Source: Neurospora tetrasperma FGSC 2508
Taxonomy: Eukaryota; Ascomycota; Sordariomycetes; Sordariales; Sordariaceae
Direction of reading: 5' to 3'
DNA: 64,000 nucleotides
Assembly (NCBI RefSeq): GCF_000213175.1
Contig: NW_009799103.1
Location: 3,060,636 to 3,124,635 of the forward strand
The notes below the pieces were generated by a model. It saw only the letters and a list, made by a program, of their open reading frames with translations, had not been told where the DNA came from and did not search any database. A program made the translations under genes and the position numbers. This document shows, one piece after another, positions 12,673 through 25,366 of the stretch. Every line of letters starts with the position of its first letter. Position 1 is the first letter of the stretch.

Positions 12673-15122
12673 TTACTGAACGATCTCCTCGGTCTCCTCC
12701 AACACCTCCTCCATGATCTCCTCGATGACCTGCTCCTCCTGGTCGGTGGCGAGCTCGGGGGTCTTGGCCTTGATGAGGTCGGCAACGGGATCCGCCGGAA
12801 GGCCGTAGATCTCGCGCTCCTCGGCAACCTCCTGCCTGATGGCCTCGCGCCAAGCGAACCACTCCTCGAGGATGCGGCGGCGGGCCTCGACAACGGCAAC
12901 GTCGGCGCTGCTGATGCGCTCGGCGTCTTCCTGCTCGAAGACCCTCGAGTACTCGCGGAGGTTGCGGCGGATGGCCTTCTGCTCCTCCTTGCTAAGGAGG
13001 GTAGCGGGGCGCGGCCTCCACTGGAACTGCTTGAACTTCTCGATAGCCTCCTCGCGCAGCTGCTCACCCTTGAAGTCATACAGATGATATCCGTTCTCCA
13101 TCTGTTTTTGGTTCGTGTTAGTGATTCCTACTGCACGTCATCTTTATCGGGTGCCAATGGTACTTACAGAGTGCTTCCACGCGGAAGCCCAGGTGGCAAC
13201 GAAGCGACCCGAGGGGTCCCACTCAACGTCGGTGACACCGTAGTGGTCAGCGGTGTTCATAAGCTGAAGGTTGGCGGTAAGGTCCTTGTCGGACTCGGGC
13301 TTCTCGCCCTCGAAGTCGAGGTCGTAAAAGTCGAGATCAGAGCTCTGAGTGTTGGCAACAGTGGCAACGACTACAAAGCGTCCCTTAGGCGACCAGTAGA
13401 TGGCGTTGCTGTTCTTCTTCTCGAGAGTGCGGAGGTGCTTGAAGTTTCCAACAGCATTGCCCTTGGCCTTCTCAGGGCAGAAGAAAGCGACCGACGTCTT
13501 GGGGGGAACCGCGGTGGCACCGACAGGCTCGGTGGTGGTGATAATAACGAACCTGTCGCCCTTGGGCTCCCAGGCAAAGTTTATTACGGTATCCTTGATG
13601 GTGTCGACAACTTCCACAGGAACGCCCTTCTCCTTGACACGGAAAATCTCGAGAGTGGTAGCCTGAGACTTTTTGGACTTGGAGTGACGGTCAACCTTGA
13701 CGCACAGGTAAGCACCCTCGGACTGCCAGTGGAGCTTGGCATCCGAGACGCTGAAGAGGTTCAGTGACCTGACAACTTGCTTGGAGGGGATACTCATCAA
13801 GCCGACTCTGGCGGGGTTGCTGCCAATCTCAGGGGTCCAGAAGCAGAAAAGTTGCTCGTAGGACTTGACACCGTCGCGCTGCACGGTGGCGGGAGCCCAG
13901 TCGAAGTCCACAACGCCCTCGATCTTGATGGCGGTCTTGTCCAACAGGTTCATCCTCGGAAGCTCGTAGACGGAAATAGACTGGCCGGGGTTCAGCCTGG
14001 CGACGTACTTGTCATCGGCAGACCACTTGAAGGCGGGCCAGGGGAACTTGGGGGCCTTCTTGGGAGCCTCGCCCTCGGCGGCGGCGGCGGGGGTGTCGAG
14101 CTGGGCGAAAGAACGAAGGGGCTTGGAGGTCTCGATATCCCAGATAACGTAGTTCTTGCCGTCGTCTTCTACAGAAAGAGCGGGGTGACCCTCCTCGGGA
14201 ATCGAAATCGGCCTGTTGGACCAGGTGACAAGGTACTTTTCGTTGGGAGAGAAGGCGACAAGATTGACAAAAGGATGGGCAAAACGCCTCTGCCTAGTCC
14301 ACGAGGGACCACCCCAAAGCTGAACACCCTGGGCGTGAACGGAGGTGAGGTAGGTACCGAGGGGCGACCACTGCACAAAGGTCTCGGTCCAGTGTTGACG
14401 GTCGACAACATTCTCGGGCGTTTCCTTCTCGTTGTTCCAGAAAACACCAACGGACTCTCCCCTGAACATGACAAACTGATCTCTGCCGCGGCCGCTGGGG
14501 TCGGCCATGAAGGAGCGGAGGTGCTCCTTCTCCTGGAACTCCTCGATCTTGGGAGGAGTGTACTCGTCATCGATACGGCCCTCGCGACCATAGCGGTCGA
14601 CATCGGTAAGCTTGTTGACGCGGAGGGTGTGCTTCTTGTCGAGGGGGACGAGGTCGAGCTGTCTGCAGGCGGCAGCGGCCTCGGCGGGCGACGAGTACTC
14701 GACAAAGGCGAACCTACAAAATTCATATCAGTGGCCTGGTCGGCGAGCCAACATGCACACAGCATAGGGACACATCGCGGTTCGGGCGCAGCGATGGATG
14801 GCCGGTCTGTAGATGCGCATCATTTTGAAGGCGGCGGCTGTGTTGCATACCTCAGCGACTTTCCATCCTCGCCCATGGGCATGAAGATGAGGTCCTCCCG
14901 GGTCTTGCCAACAGTGTTGAGCTTCTTCAACAAGAATTTGACGAGCTTGGGTTTTTGCTCCTCGTTGACCTCGGGGAGGCCATCGACAACGACAAAGGCA
15001 TCGTAGCCCTGCTCAAGCTGAACCTCGTACTTCTCGCGGATATCGGAAATGTCGACCTCATCAACATCGAAGTCATCCTCGTCGAGGTCCTCGTCGCGGA
15101 GGTGGTCGAAAGAGGGCGCCAT
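12673..15122 (-). CDS. eIF3b: Translation initiation factor eIF3 subunit b (Prt1)
   Basis: Three exons on the minus strand, 15122-14851, 14713-13168 and 13101-12673, encode 748 residues. eIF3b is a core scaffold of the eIF3 complex, which loads the ternary complex and mRNA on the 40S subunit in the cytoplasm. An acidic N-terminus ([15 protein letters not shown]) is followed by an RRM (about residues 40-125: [10 protein letters not shown] for RNP2, [12 protein letters not shown] for RNP1), then a WD40-type propeller (about 180-600; [34 protein letters not shown]). A C-terminal helical, charged segment matches the region that binds eIF3i/eIF3g. Intron donors are gtatgc and gtaagt. The start is ATG at 15122 ([12 protein letters not shown]); the TTG nine bases upstream is rejected. 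The gene is divergent from CCT2 across 1.26 kb. Length and domain order are normal. Confidence 0.95.
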
Positions 15123-16385
15123 GCTGGGCAATTAATCGGCAGTCTGTTATGCTTGGTGGGTGCCGGGAATTAGTGGTAGCTGGCGATGTACGGGTCGGGA
15201 AGGCGCCTCTGGTGGTGGTGGTGGTTGGACTTGGTGGATGACGGGATTCTGGGCTGGCCGCTTCGGATTTTTTCTGCGATGCCGCGGGTGGAACAACGTG
15301 CTGGCTTATGCGGTCGTCAGGATTATTGTGAGAATTTGTGCGCAGCGCGCAGATTGTGGTGGGGTTCAGTGAGAACGGCCAGAGAACCAGGGAAGACAGT
15401 GAGGGAAATACCCCACTTTAAGAAGCGATGATGCACGGTGATTGGCTACCCTACCAGATCCCCTCTCTCTTGAATCGCCAAAATGGGAATTTATGTCAGT
15501 GAATGCAATGATGGGGTGGATAGTTTGGAGGTTAAAGAAGAGCCTCAGATATCATGGATATTGCACAGTTGCAATGAACCCTCAGCCTGGGAAAGTTAAG
15601 TTCTCGATGCTGTCTCGGGCTGTTCTTCATCAACTTTAGGTAACTTTTTTGGCTTCCTTTTCTTTTTCACAAGAGAATGGCGGCAGGCAGTGGGCTAAGC
15701 ATTGTTCGTTTGTGCACGGAACAAATATTGACCATGGCAACGTCTGTCCGCTTTCAGCAGAGTTCACAGGTTTCAGGTTGCCATCACTTTGAAGTCAAGA
15801 AAGTGGACTACAGGTGGTGGTTCGTTCCGAGTCGTTGCACCGGGCGATTCAGGTCTCATTCCCTTTGGCTTTGAGCCTCGACGGCAGTCCCCTGGGCTGG
15901 GCTCCTTCTCAAAGTGCTGGCTGCGCTGTCCACCCCTATCCACCGCCGCCGCCGCTGCCAGCCCAAAGCTCCCCTCCCCCCCCCCCCCTTTCTTCCTTCC
16001 CCACGGAAGACGTCCAAGTGGGGTCCCCTGCTGCCCACCTCAAGTGGACATTTTGTCTGTCAAAGGAGGGGCAAACGGCCTGGCATGCGAGTGACAAGCA
16101 TTTTATGCCACCTGTCGCAGGCGGTGAGGTAAAGGAGGAACAGGAAGCTCTGGAATTTTGCCGTGGCCTGCCGTCCAAAAAGTGCCTGGAATTCAGAAGA
16201 GCATCATCCGTCCCGCTGCTGGCAGATTGTTGTAGAAAGGAGGCTTCGCGTTCAGGGTATCCATAACGTCCACCCAAAATATAGTACTACCAAGCTTCAA
16301 TTGCTTCTTCTTCTCTTCCAACCTCAACCCCCTGTGCACCCCGTAACCCCGACCTTTTGTCTAATACTTAAGCTTCTTCTACATC
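15123..16385. other. Divergent promoter region eIF3b / CCT2
   Basis: About 1.26 kb between two start codons, probably containing both promoters. It includes a run of 12 C near 15976-15987 and CT-rich leader sequence before CCT2 (cttcttcttctcttcc near 16306). No gene is supported. Confidence 0.5.
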
Positions 16386-18190
16386 ATGGCAAGTTGATTT
16401 GTACCACCTTGGGTATCTTTCCGAGCTCACCGTAACTGACCAAGCGCCCGATCATCTCCAGGCCTCGTTTAGCCCCACCCAGATCTTCGAGGAGGGCACC
16501 ACAGAAGAGAAGGGAGAGAATGCCCGTCTCAGCGCCTTCGTCGGCGCCATTGCTGTTGGCGACCTCGTCAAGAGCACCCTTGGTCCCAAGGGCATGGACA
16601 AGATCCTCCAGTCTGCGTATGCTTGTTCACCGAACCCCCCGCCTACATGCTTGACACGCCGCCGTCATGTGCTGACCGCACCATCACAACATCCAGCTCG
16701 ACCGGTGAGATTCTAGTAACAAACGACGGTGCTACCATCCTCAAGTCTATCGCTCTCGACAACGCCGCGGCCAAGGTCCTCGTAAACATCTCCAAGGTCC
16801 AGGACGACGAAGTCGGTGATGGCACCACCTCGGTTGCCGTCCTTGCCGCCGAGCTCTTGCGCGAGGCCGAGAAGCTTGTCGACAAGAAGATCCACCCTCA
16901 GACTATCATCGAGGGTTACCGGATAGCTAGCCAGACTGCGCTCAAGGCCCTCGAGGACTCTGCCGTTGACCACAGCAGCAACCCCGAGGCGTTCAGGAAA
17001 GACCTTGTCGCCATCGCGCGCACGACACTCAGCTCCAAGATTCTTGCCCAAGACAGAGACCACTTTGCCGAGCTCGCGACCGAGGCCATTCTGCGCCTCA
17101 AGGGTTCCGCCGACCTTAGCCACATCCAGATCATCAAGAAGTCCGGTGGCAAGCTCAGCGAATCATACCTCGACGATGGCTTTATTCTCGACAAGAAGAT
17201 CGGTGTCAACCAGCCCAAGCGCCTCGAGAAGGCCAAGATCCTTATCGCCAACACATCGATGGATACCGACAAGGTCAAGATCTTTGGTGCGCGCGTCAAG
17301 GTCAACTCTACCAGCAAGCTCGCTGAGCTCGAGAAGGCCGAGAAGGAGAAGATGAAGGCCAAGGTTGAGAAGATCAAGGCGCACGGCATCAACTGCTTCA
17401 TCAACAGGCAGTTGATTTACAACTGGCCCGAGCAGCTGTTCACCGATGCCGGCATCATGTCGATCGAGCATGCCGATTTCGATGGCATTGAGCGCCTTGC
17501 TCTCGTTACCGGCGGTGAAATCGCTTCTACCTTCGACCACCCGGAGCAGGTCAAACTTGGATATGCCGACTTGATTGAGGAGATTATTATTGGCGAGGAT
17601 ACCCTTATCAGATTCTCCGGCACGGCTGCCGGCCAGGCCTGCACTGTCGTTCTCCGTGGTGCTACCGATCAGTTGCTTGACGAAGCCGAGAGAAGTTTGC
17701 ACGACGCTCTTGCCGTTCTTTCACAGACCGTCAAGGAGTCCAGGACAACATTGGGTGGTGGATGCGCTGAGATGGTTATGGCCAAGGCTGTTGAGGGTGC
17801 TGCTACTCGGGTTGAGGGCAAGAAACAGACCGCTGTGTCTGCCTTCGCCACTGCTCTCAGGCAACTGCCTACCATCCTGGCCGACAACGCTGGTCTGGAT
17901 TCTGGTGACCTTGTTGCCCGTTTGCGCAAGGCCATCTATGACGGTCTGACCACCTATGGTTTGGATCTCATGACACCAGGAGGCGGTATCGCCGATATGA
18001 GAGACTTGGGTGTTATTGAAAGTTACAAGCTCAAGAAGGCTGTCGTTTCTTCGGCCAGTGAAGCCGCTGAGGTATGTAATCCCTTTTCTTTGATCGATAC
18101 GGTCCCAAGCTTGCTAACCATCGTGAATAGTTGCTTCTGCGTGTGGACGACATAATAAGAGCGGCCCCCAGGAGGCGGGAGAGGCACTAA
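16386..18190 (+). CDS. cct2: Chaperonin CCT/TRiC subunit beta (CCT2)
   Basis: Four coding exons, 16386-16388, 16462-16616, 16697-18071 and 18131-18190, encode 530 residues. CCT2 is one of eight subunits of the cytosolic TRiC chaperonin that folds actin and tubulin with ATP. Group II motifs are intact: LGPKGMDK and TNDGATIL near the N-terminus, VGDGTTS in the ATP site, GGGCAEM and the C-terminal [10 protein letters not shown]. The first coding exon is only the ATG. It is followed by a GC-AG intron (gcaagt...ccag, 73 nt), and splicing gives [10 protein letters not shown], the expected fungal N-terminus. If the intron is retained, the frame reads M-A-S-stop. A weaker alternative (donor gttgat at 16393, acceptor at 16444) would give [11 protein letters not shown] but has a poor donor. 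The last exon is 60 nt. Family assignment is certain; the first exon is inferred. Confidence 0.95.
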
Positions 18191-18817
18191 ACTTGTACTT
18201 TTTGATGGACGAGGAGAGTTGATGGAGAGCAGACTATGTAAATGACCTTGAGCATAGCAGTGCTGAATGCTTGATGGTGTGTGGTCTCGCCGTCCCAATA
18301 CTAGCCCGACCTTTGATTCTTGTTGATGTCAGACCACGATGTCATGCCGTGCGCCAAATGAGGCCACAACTGATATAGCAGAGACCTAAAACTAATAACC
18401 ACGCCATCTCATGTCTGCCGCCTAACTTGACTACCAAGTCTTTCATCGTGTATGTAATATCATTTCTTATGTCTGTGACGGAGTGAGATCTACCAATCGT
18501 CCATTCAGATGCATACCGACATTACCTCATTCAACGTTATTCGACGATACATCAGGGAAGGAGTGTCATATTCTCATGATTGACAGCGTTAGGAACACAC
18601 TTCCTACAGCTTCTGGTAGGAAACCCCCCTCTAATCCTCCATTCGACCCCCCCTTCAAATACTTCATCCCAACCTGACCTAGGCACCTATCCCCTTGTAA
18701 CAAAAACTCCCCACTGAAGAGAATTCCACCCTCCTTCATCATCTCCAGCATAGCAACCCCCATCCCGAACCACACCAAACATGAACTAAGTAGGTTCAGT
18801 TGTTTTCCAACGAAGCC
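18191..18817. other. Convergent intergenic region CCT2 / 141-aa gene
   Basis: 627 bp containing the two 3' UTRs. Nothing further recognised. Confidence 0.5.
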
Positions 18818-19372
18818 TCAAGCCAAAACCCCCGCCAACCTCTCCTTCAACAAGCGTCCAATCACCTCGGGATCCGGCCCCTCGGCCCCCGCGGCGACCA
18901 TATCCTCCCGCGTGAGTCGGACGAACTTGATGTCTGGGTTCTTGGCCAGCACCGCTTCTTTGACTTGCTCGGCGTCCGAAGGGGACACGCCGCCGCCGAA
19001 GATGATGGCCTTGGGCACCTTGAGGTCGGCTGGGGTGGCGGCCGTGGCGTTGGAGCCGAGGTTCGACGAGGGGAGGTGGGAGAAGGTGCCGGTGCAGAGA
19101 GGGGGGAGTTCCGAGAGGGAGGTGGAGAGGGTGAGGGTTGTGTGGACGACTAGTAGGGGAGGGGAACGGGGTGGTTAGTTTGAGAGAAACTGAGCAGGAG
19201 GTGGAAGTAATTGTGGATGTAACGATGGCAATGGGTGTGGACGTGGTGGAAAGGGTATGGGGATGGGGATGGACGGACCGTCATATTCTGGAAGGAGCTT
19301 TTCGCGAATGGCTTGAGCGACCTCGGGGTTGTTGCCGAAGGAAGCGATGGGGATTGCGGCGGCGGTGGACAT
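18818..19372 (-). CDS. Small conserved-looking protein of unknown function
   Basis: Two exons on the minus strand, 19372-19279 and 19149-18818, encode 141 residues. The intron is gtccgt...ctactag, 129 nt. The N-terminus MSTAAAIPIASFG joins through EYDVVHTTLTLS to a C-terminal half with KAIIFGGGVSPSDAEQV, then IKFVRLTREDMVAAG. The alternation of hydrophobic strands with a glycine-rich turn (FGGG) and an amphipathic helix suggests a small alpha/beta (Rossmann-like or flavodoxin-like) domain; that is inference from pattern only. No signal peptide or membrane segment. I do not recognise the family. The clean splice join, uninterrupted frame and ordered composition support a real gene. It is convergent with CCT2. 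Confidence 0.72.
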
Positions 19373-22300
19373 GATGATAGCTAAGTAGTGAGTTGTACTT
19401 GGGGGTATAGCTTTAGGTTGGTGGGATTGTTCCTATAATTCTGTGCTTCGTCTGCTAGAGAAGATGATGCGCAAGCCTAGGTACTTGGGATAGGAATATC
19501 GTGGGGATTTATATATTTGCTTTACTCGAGATCCATTTCTGCGGACCATGACTGGAGCTCTCCTTCTAGTTGTGAGTGAGGCTTGAAAAGCCGTCGTTGT
19601 TCCCGTCGTTGTGTATGTCGGACAATCTGTAACGATTGTCACCGGTGACCGAAGTCCCGGACCAAGGAAACAGCTGCAACGAACTGTCTTAGACAGCAAA
19701 TACTACTTACAGGTACTGCGAATTGCTTGGCTGCTTCAGTAGTATTTTGGGGAAGGTTCGAAACCTTTGGTTTGGCGGAGAGCGGGACATGATAAAGACC
19801 GAATCGGGACGATGGGATGATTCCGGGGACCGGCATGGAGGAGGCCCAGCCCGGAGCTTCATCAAGACCTCGTCACCGAACGGAAGGCAGATTGCTGCGC
19901 CGTAGTAGTAATCACGAACAAGACTACCAATTGTTCTCTCCCCTTGAGATACCACGCTTCGCCTTGAGTCCGTCGTGCCGTGGGGTAATCCGCTGATGGA
20001 TTCGGGAGTCCGGAAACACAGCATTGTTTAGTCGCCTGAAGCCGCGTAAGTCGTGGAAATCCTTGTCTTCTAGAATTGATTCTGGTCTTCTTGTGTAATT
20101 TGGATGCATACGGGCCATGTAGTCAAATGGTGGATGAATTGTCCTTGACACCGACTGGAGGAGCTGTATGTGAAACATGGCTATGTTGTGCGAAGATTCA
20201 CCGCAAAATATGCTCGAGTATTAATAGAGTTTTGTGATGAAGGGACGGCACGTTAGACGAGCGCGCGGATCCAGTCTTGCACGGAATAATGACAATGTCA
20301 GCTCAAATGTACCAATCCGGGATTTCGGGTGAGGGAGATGGAAACACTTTCTACAAGAACGCAGAGAAGAAGTCTTCCTTCCGTTTCTTCTTGGTCGGGT
20401 TGTTTGACATTGATCTCATTGGCGACCAGGCTCGGTCCCGAGATGGTGGCTATCCACGCCCATTCTCGTAGTAAGTAGGACATGAGGCTCGTGTCGCATC
20501 AGGCGAGAAAAGACTGGCTAAAAGTCCTCCAGTAGTACATAGGGTGGAAAGGGTTCCCAGCTGAGATGAAATTGTCTGGAATGCCACTCGTCTTTCGCTC
20601 TATATACATTATGGACTCTTGGTATCGCATTTGTTTAGCAACAAGAACTGAACACGACAACTTGATGTCACGGGAGTGCATTATGCAGGTCGTTCCTAAC
20701 CTCTTCCTCTCCTCTATGAAAATCCTTGTATTTGCAGCCTTGCTGATAGGTACCTCTACACGGATATATCACTGCATCACCATCCACGCTCTGCGAAGTT
20801 CCAGGAGAGCTTTCTCTTGTCTCTCCCCATCCTCCTTCCTCAGCGCAAGACATTGTTTTAGATATCCCACGCCGCACTGAACTGGGGATGTTCCAGCATA
20901 TCATACTCATTCAACTCGGTATTGGAGTTCTGAATCAACACTCGTCCCTGCATCTAGACTTGGCCATCTAACATTCCAGTCTACTTTACATCTTGGAGCC
21001 TTTTGCGTACGACGGGCCACTTGGCAACGATACTCTTTCTTATTCTAAGCGTAAACTTTGCGATATGCCTAGTCTGGTTGATGCGGATTGTCGAGTGCCA
21101 ACTGAGCAAAGGTGGTGGGTGACGTCGATATTCATCCCAAGAGAGTGAATAGGCGTGGTGGGTTGACCGACTGAGATGTATCGATTGAGATTCCCTTCGG
21201 ATTCCCTTCCCACGACTGACCATGGATCGTCCAAAACAGCAATGGACGAGGGAGATACAAAGGCTAGGTAGACCAAATCACGTAGGGGAAGGGGTTCCAT
21301 AGCATCTCTCGTCCCTATCATTCCATGGTGCCATCCAGATCGACATTGTTACGTAGAGTGATCACACATAATCAAGTCGACTCTCCCTCCATTGTGTAAG
21401 TTGGACGAAAGAGGAAAGTCTTAGGAGTTGTTAGACGAAGGGTCCTCCGGCGGCATTGAACACTGGCTTCCGCATCACGTGGCTGCCCGCATTCCGGCCA
21501 TCGGCCACCGGCGTGGAGATTTGCGGCAGCGCGAACTGAGAGCAAGTGGTGGGCAATTCGGTCTGCTGATTGGCTAGAAATGGGATCGCCGCTCTGAACA
21601 CCACCCCACTTTCCTTCCATCTCAGACGAGCCGGGACGGCAGACGGAACCGTAGGTGGGGCCCTTGAAGCTAAGTGTGGAACCAATCACCGTCGCAAATC
21701 AGCCACAAAGCAGCCTCACTTCTTCCGGTTTTGGCGGACAGTTGGCGGACCGTGGACCACCAACACCGCGACCGACCTCACTGGACTGAGACTCCCGGAC
21801 GCCGCCGCAAGACACTGCCTGCAATGAACTGAACAGAAGACCGCGACGGCAATGTCACGGTAAAGGAATCGCATCTCTCAGCTAGAACTCCACTCCAGAA
21901 CTTGTTCAGGTACCTGAGGTCATCGTGCGCTTCCATGCTTGGGCTGGCCATCTGCATCGGAAGAAGAAACTGCTGAATCTGCAATTCGCTGCTTGTGCGC
22001 CTACACGTCTCGAGGCTCAACTCAACACCTTCTCTCCACCGTACGCGATCGCAGGCATCACACAACCGCATCGCATCGCAGCATCCCTACTCTATACCTG
22101 TCACATCAGGGCACCCGGCATATACTCGACACAATTGAGCCGGCAGGACGTGGCCTTTTTTTATATTTCTTTTTTTCTTCTTCCCTCCGCTCCAACTCCC
22201 GAGGTTTGAACCAATTCTGTCGTGTCTTGGATGATTCGATCATCCATCACTGATCGGTCACTCATCCTTTCCCTTTTCGCGACCAACTCGTAGCGTATCA

Positions 22301-22768
22301 TCATCTTCACCGGCTTTTGCTCCAAGCGCCCCTACTTGAGCGACAAACCTAACCTGCTACTTTGCGCTTCTTGTCCGGTATCTTGAGCGTCCTGACCCCC
22401 CAGCTGTTCAAACCGCGGCCCATACGCATCCTGTCTTTCAAGTCCAAATTCGGACAGCAAAGAACGGCCATTCTGTTGTCGCGTTGAAACAAAGTCAGCT
22501 GTCGCGCCCGCAAACTTCCTGCTTTGTTTAACTAGGCCACAGTCGGCGACCTGTTAATCGCAGCTGTTTACTTTCCTTCACCCAAGAATTATTCCTACCC
22601 GAACATCTCGTCAGGGCGGAAGCTATTCCATCCACTGAAGCTACCAGCCCTTACATCATCTGCCAGCCCAGCTTCAGTTTAGAACACCACAAGGTTCTAG
22701 TGGACACCGCACCCAATCATCCCCAATTTCTCCCGTCAGTGGATGTATTGTGCTACACCACCGGCAAC
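19373..22768. other. Large divergent intergenic region
   Basis: About 3.4 kb between two start codons. Short open frames exist on both strands, but none has an ordered composition or splice-compatible neighbours. Base composition is not strongly AT-shifted, so no RIP-mutated repeat relic is obvious. An almost perfect palindrome around ttcgaa lies at about 19752-19768. The last 700 bases, pyrimidine-rich, probably hold the promoter and leader of the SWIB gene. Confidence 0.45.
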
Positions 22769-23807
22769 ATGTCCGCGCAATGTAGGAATATCGCCCAAGC
22801 TTGTCTCCCCTACCGAATGGAACTATGCTAACTCGGTCTAGTTACTCCCGAGGAGGAGGCGACCTACGCCCGCGTCATCGATGAAATTCTCGAAACTGCC
22901 GACCTCGATACAATTTCTCGCAAGGCCATTCGGCAGAAAATGGAAGCGGCCATAAACAAGGATCTAAGTGACCAAAAGGTCAGTGCTAAAGCCCGCCTTG
23001 TCTGCTGCATTGGCTTGCTGCTTCTATTTGAAACCCCAATGCTCTCCTAGCACTCTCCCCGGTTTCGGTTGTTCGATCAGCTGCTGATAGTTCTGGACTC
23101 CGTATAGCATGCCATCAAAGGCTTGATAGAAGCCCGATTCGACGCCGCGCAAGCACGCAAGGCTGCCCAAGAGCCAACACCCGAAGAGGCGACTCCCGAG
23201 GCGACTCCTGATAGCGACGAAGATGACGCTGCTACCGATGGCGAGATCGAGATCCGGCCTAAGAAGCAACAAAAGCGCGAAAGCTCAGAGGATGCCGACG
23301 CTCGCCTGGCTGCCGAACTCCAAGCGCAGGAGAATAAGCTCTCTCGCGGACCCCGAACACGAGGTGGAGGCGCAGCCAAGGTGACCAAGAAGTCCAAACC
23401 CAAGGCCAAGACACCAAAGAAGAAGAGCGCAACACGGGTCAAGTCCGACGACGATAGTGACATGGAGCCCGAAGAGGTGGAAGGGACCAAGAAGCGCAAG
23501 GCCGGTGGCGGTTTCCAGAAGCCCTTCAACCTAAGTTACCCTCTCCAGGAAGTTTGCGGAGAAGCTCAGGTTGGTGGTCATTGTCCAATAGGCCGTGAAC
23601 AGAAAATTAACCTCATCACAGCTCTCACGCCCACAGGTAGTCAAGAAACTCTGGGAGCATATCAAAGCGAACGAGTTGCAGGATCCCAGCGACAAGAGAC
23701 AGATTATTTGCGACGAAAAACTTCAGGCGGTATTCAAGCAGAGCTCAATCAACATGTTCCAAATGAACAAGCTCCTCGGCAACCAGCTGTATCCGATTGA
23801 AGAGTAG
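22769..23807 (+). CDS. uaf30: SWIB/DEK_C protein, UAF30/TRI1-like
   Basis: Four exons, 22769-22781, 22842-22978, 23108-23569 and 23622-23807, encode 265 residues. The N-terminus (about 5-70; FTPEEEATYARVIDEILETAD) is a DEK_C-type helical domain. A lysine- and acidic-rich linker follows (KKQQKRE, KKSKPKAKTPKKKSAT), giving probable nuclear localisation. The C-terminus is a SWIB/MDM2 domain (about 185-262; NLSYPLQEVCGEAQ, LSRPQVVKKLWEHI, DEKLQAVF, LLGNQLYPI). The architecture matches yeast Uaf30 (Pol I upstream activation factor) and its paralogue Tri1. Which function applies here cannot be told, but the usual filamentous-fungal protein with this layout is annotated as the UAF30-type subunit. 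The first exon carries only 13 coding bases; the branch site gctaac is visible before exon 2. The intron before the SWIB domain is needed to join EAQ to LSRPQ. Confidence 0.9.
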
Positions 23808-25366
23808 AATTCCACGTTCTGATCTGGGATGAAAGGGCTCCTCCCGTTGGTATTGGGTCATTGGGGACTAGGCAGTAGGCTGGGCGTGCATGGCGTCATT
23901 GGAAAATCTCTGGGGCTTCGGAACTACTAGTATACCACAGTACGTCTCGTTTTCATGGTTTGAGGGTTGATAGGAGAGAGGTGTATGAAAGGGATAGCGC
24001 ATTTTCTCGGTTTTTTCTATTTGCTGGGTTTGTCTTTGAGACTATCTCAGGGGCGCAAGGGGGGTTTCTCTTACCCCAGTCATACCAATTTGGAGGCAGA
24101 CACAGGTTATGAGTAGGTCGGAAGGGTTACTCGTCGGTTAGGTTAACGTGCCTCGCTTATAGCGTGCACTCAACCGACAAGTAGGAAGAGGAAGAACGGT
24201 GACCGAGTTTGAGTCATCCCTATCACCAGCGGTCGACGGCTGGGTAGGGCTGCTCGTTCTGGTGTCAAACTTTCTTTCTGGAGAATGGAGGTGCATATCC
24301 TCATCAGCTCATCTCTTAGCATTTTATGGTGGTGTTTAGTATCATGGTGACCTACCATAGGGAACGGGAAAACAGGCATGGCGAGACGTCAGCGATCTTT
24401 CTCCTTTGTGTCCGTACTTGAGAAATACAGCAGTCCTTCTCACATGCACTTCCAATGTCACCATAAGGCTGAAGCCGATAGCCAGTCACTTAAAAAGGGG
24501 ACTGCAGGGTATGTTATGTACTAATTGCCCCTATACGGTCGCCATAGTCAAGCATGCCAAGAAAGATTCGCCGTAACCAACAAGATGTCGGCACCGCCGT
24601 TACATTTACGGCATAAATCAGAATGAATCATTCTCCATGCGAGAGGCCAGATAATGCAAATCCGGGGAGTGACTCCCCGACGCTCGTTGCCGAGCAGTGT
24701 AGTCTCGATCGAATCGGCCAATGCCATCGAAGCTGAGCCACTCCGTCATGGACCTGAAGATCGCCAAACAGATACTATGCGCTAACTACCCCTGCCCAGC
24801 CACTGTTCTGTTTGGCTCAATTTCTGGTAGGATTGGTATCCGGTACGAACCGAGCATCGTGGAGGCAACGCGACGGGAGGCATGGATGTTGGCTTTCTCG
24901 GGGTACTGTGTACGCGCCTGTGATGATGACGGAGTCGCACTCCCCGGCAATTTGCACGAGTTTTGGTTTGCTTGGGGCGGCACTTGAGGGGAGGCGCTAC
25001 AAGAAATTATCGGGCCACGGCGGTTTGCTAGGTAAGCGAATAAATGCTGGAAGCTCCCGGACCCCACCATCAACGTCAACACTTTCAATTCAATCATTCC
25101 GGCCCTTCTTTCTGCTACCGACCCAAGTTGGCCCAACTGTCTCCCAATCGTTACATCATCCCTATTCAAAAACAGTTGTAGGGATTTGTTCTTCCTCTCA
25201 CAGTATCTCGCAAGCCTCTTCCCCCCACGAAGACTGCAAAAATCCTAGAGCCCCCTTCATACCAACGAGTTTCCAACAGCGAGCCATTTCTAAGCACACC
25301 ATCACCACAACAGGGTAGCAGTGACGAGTTTTTTTTTTCTTCAATCGGTCGAAATCTTTCGAAATC
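23808..25366. other. Intergenic region UAF30-like / HEL2
   Basis: About 1.56 kb. It holds the 3' UTR of the SWIB gene and the promoter/leader of HEL2 (poly-T at 25330-25338 just before the start). No gene seen. Confidence 0.5.

Noticed and set aside
13777-15006. 409-codon open frame on the plus strand
   Set aside because: Antisense to eIF3b and crosses its intron; a codon-bias artefact.
16393-16444. Alternative GT-AG first intron of CCT2
   Set aside because: It keeps the frame open but has a poor donor (gttgat), the acceptor is very close to the branch-like taactgac, and it gives a non-family N-terminus; the GC-AG model is preferred.
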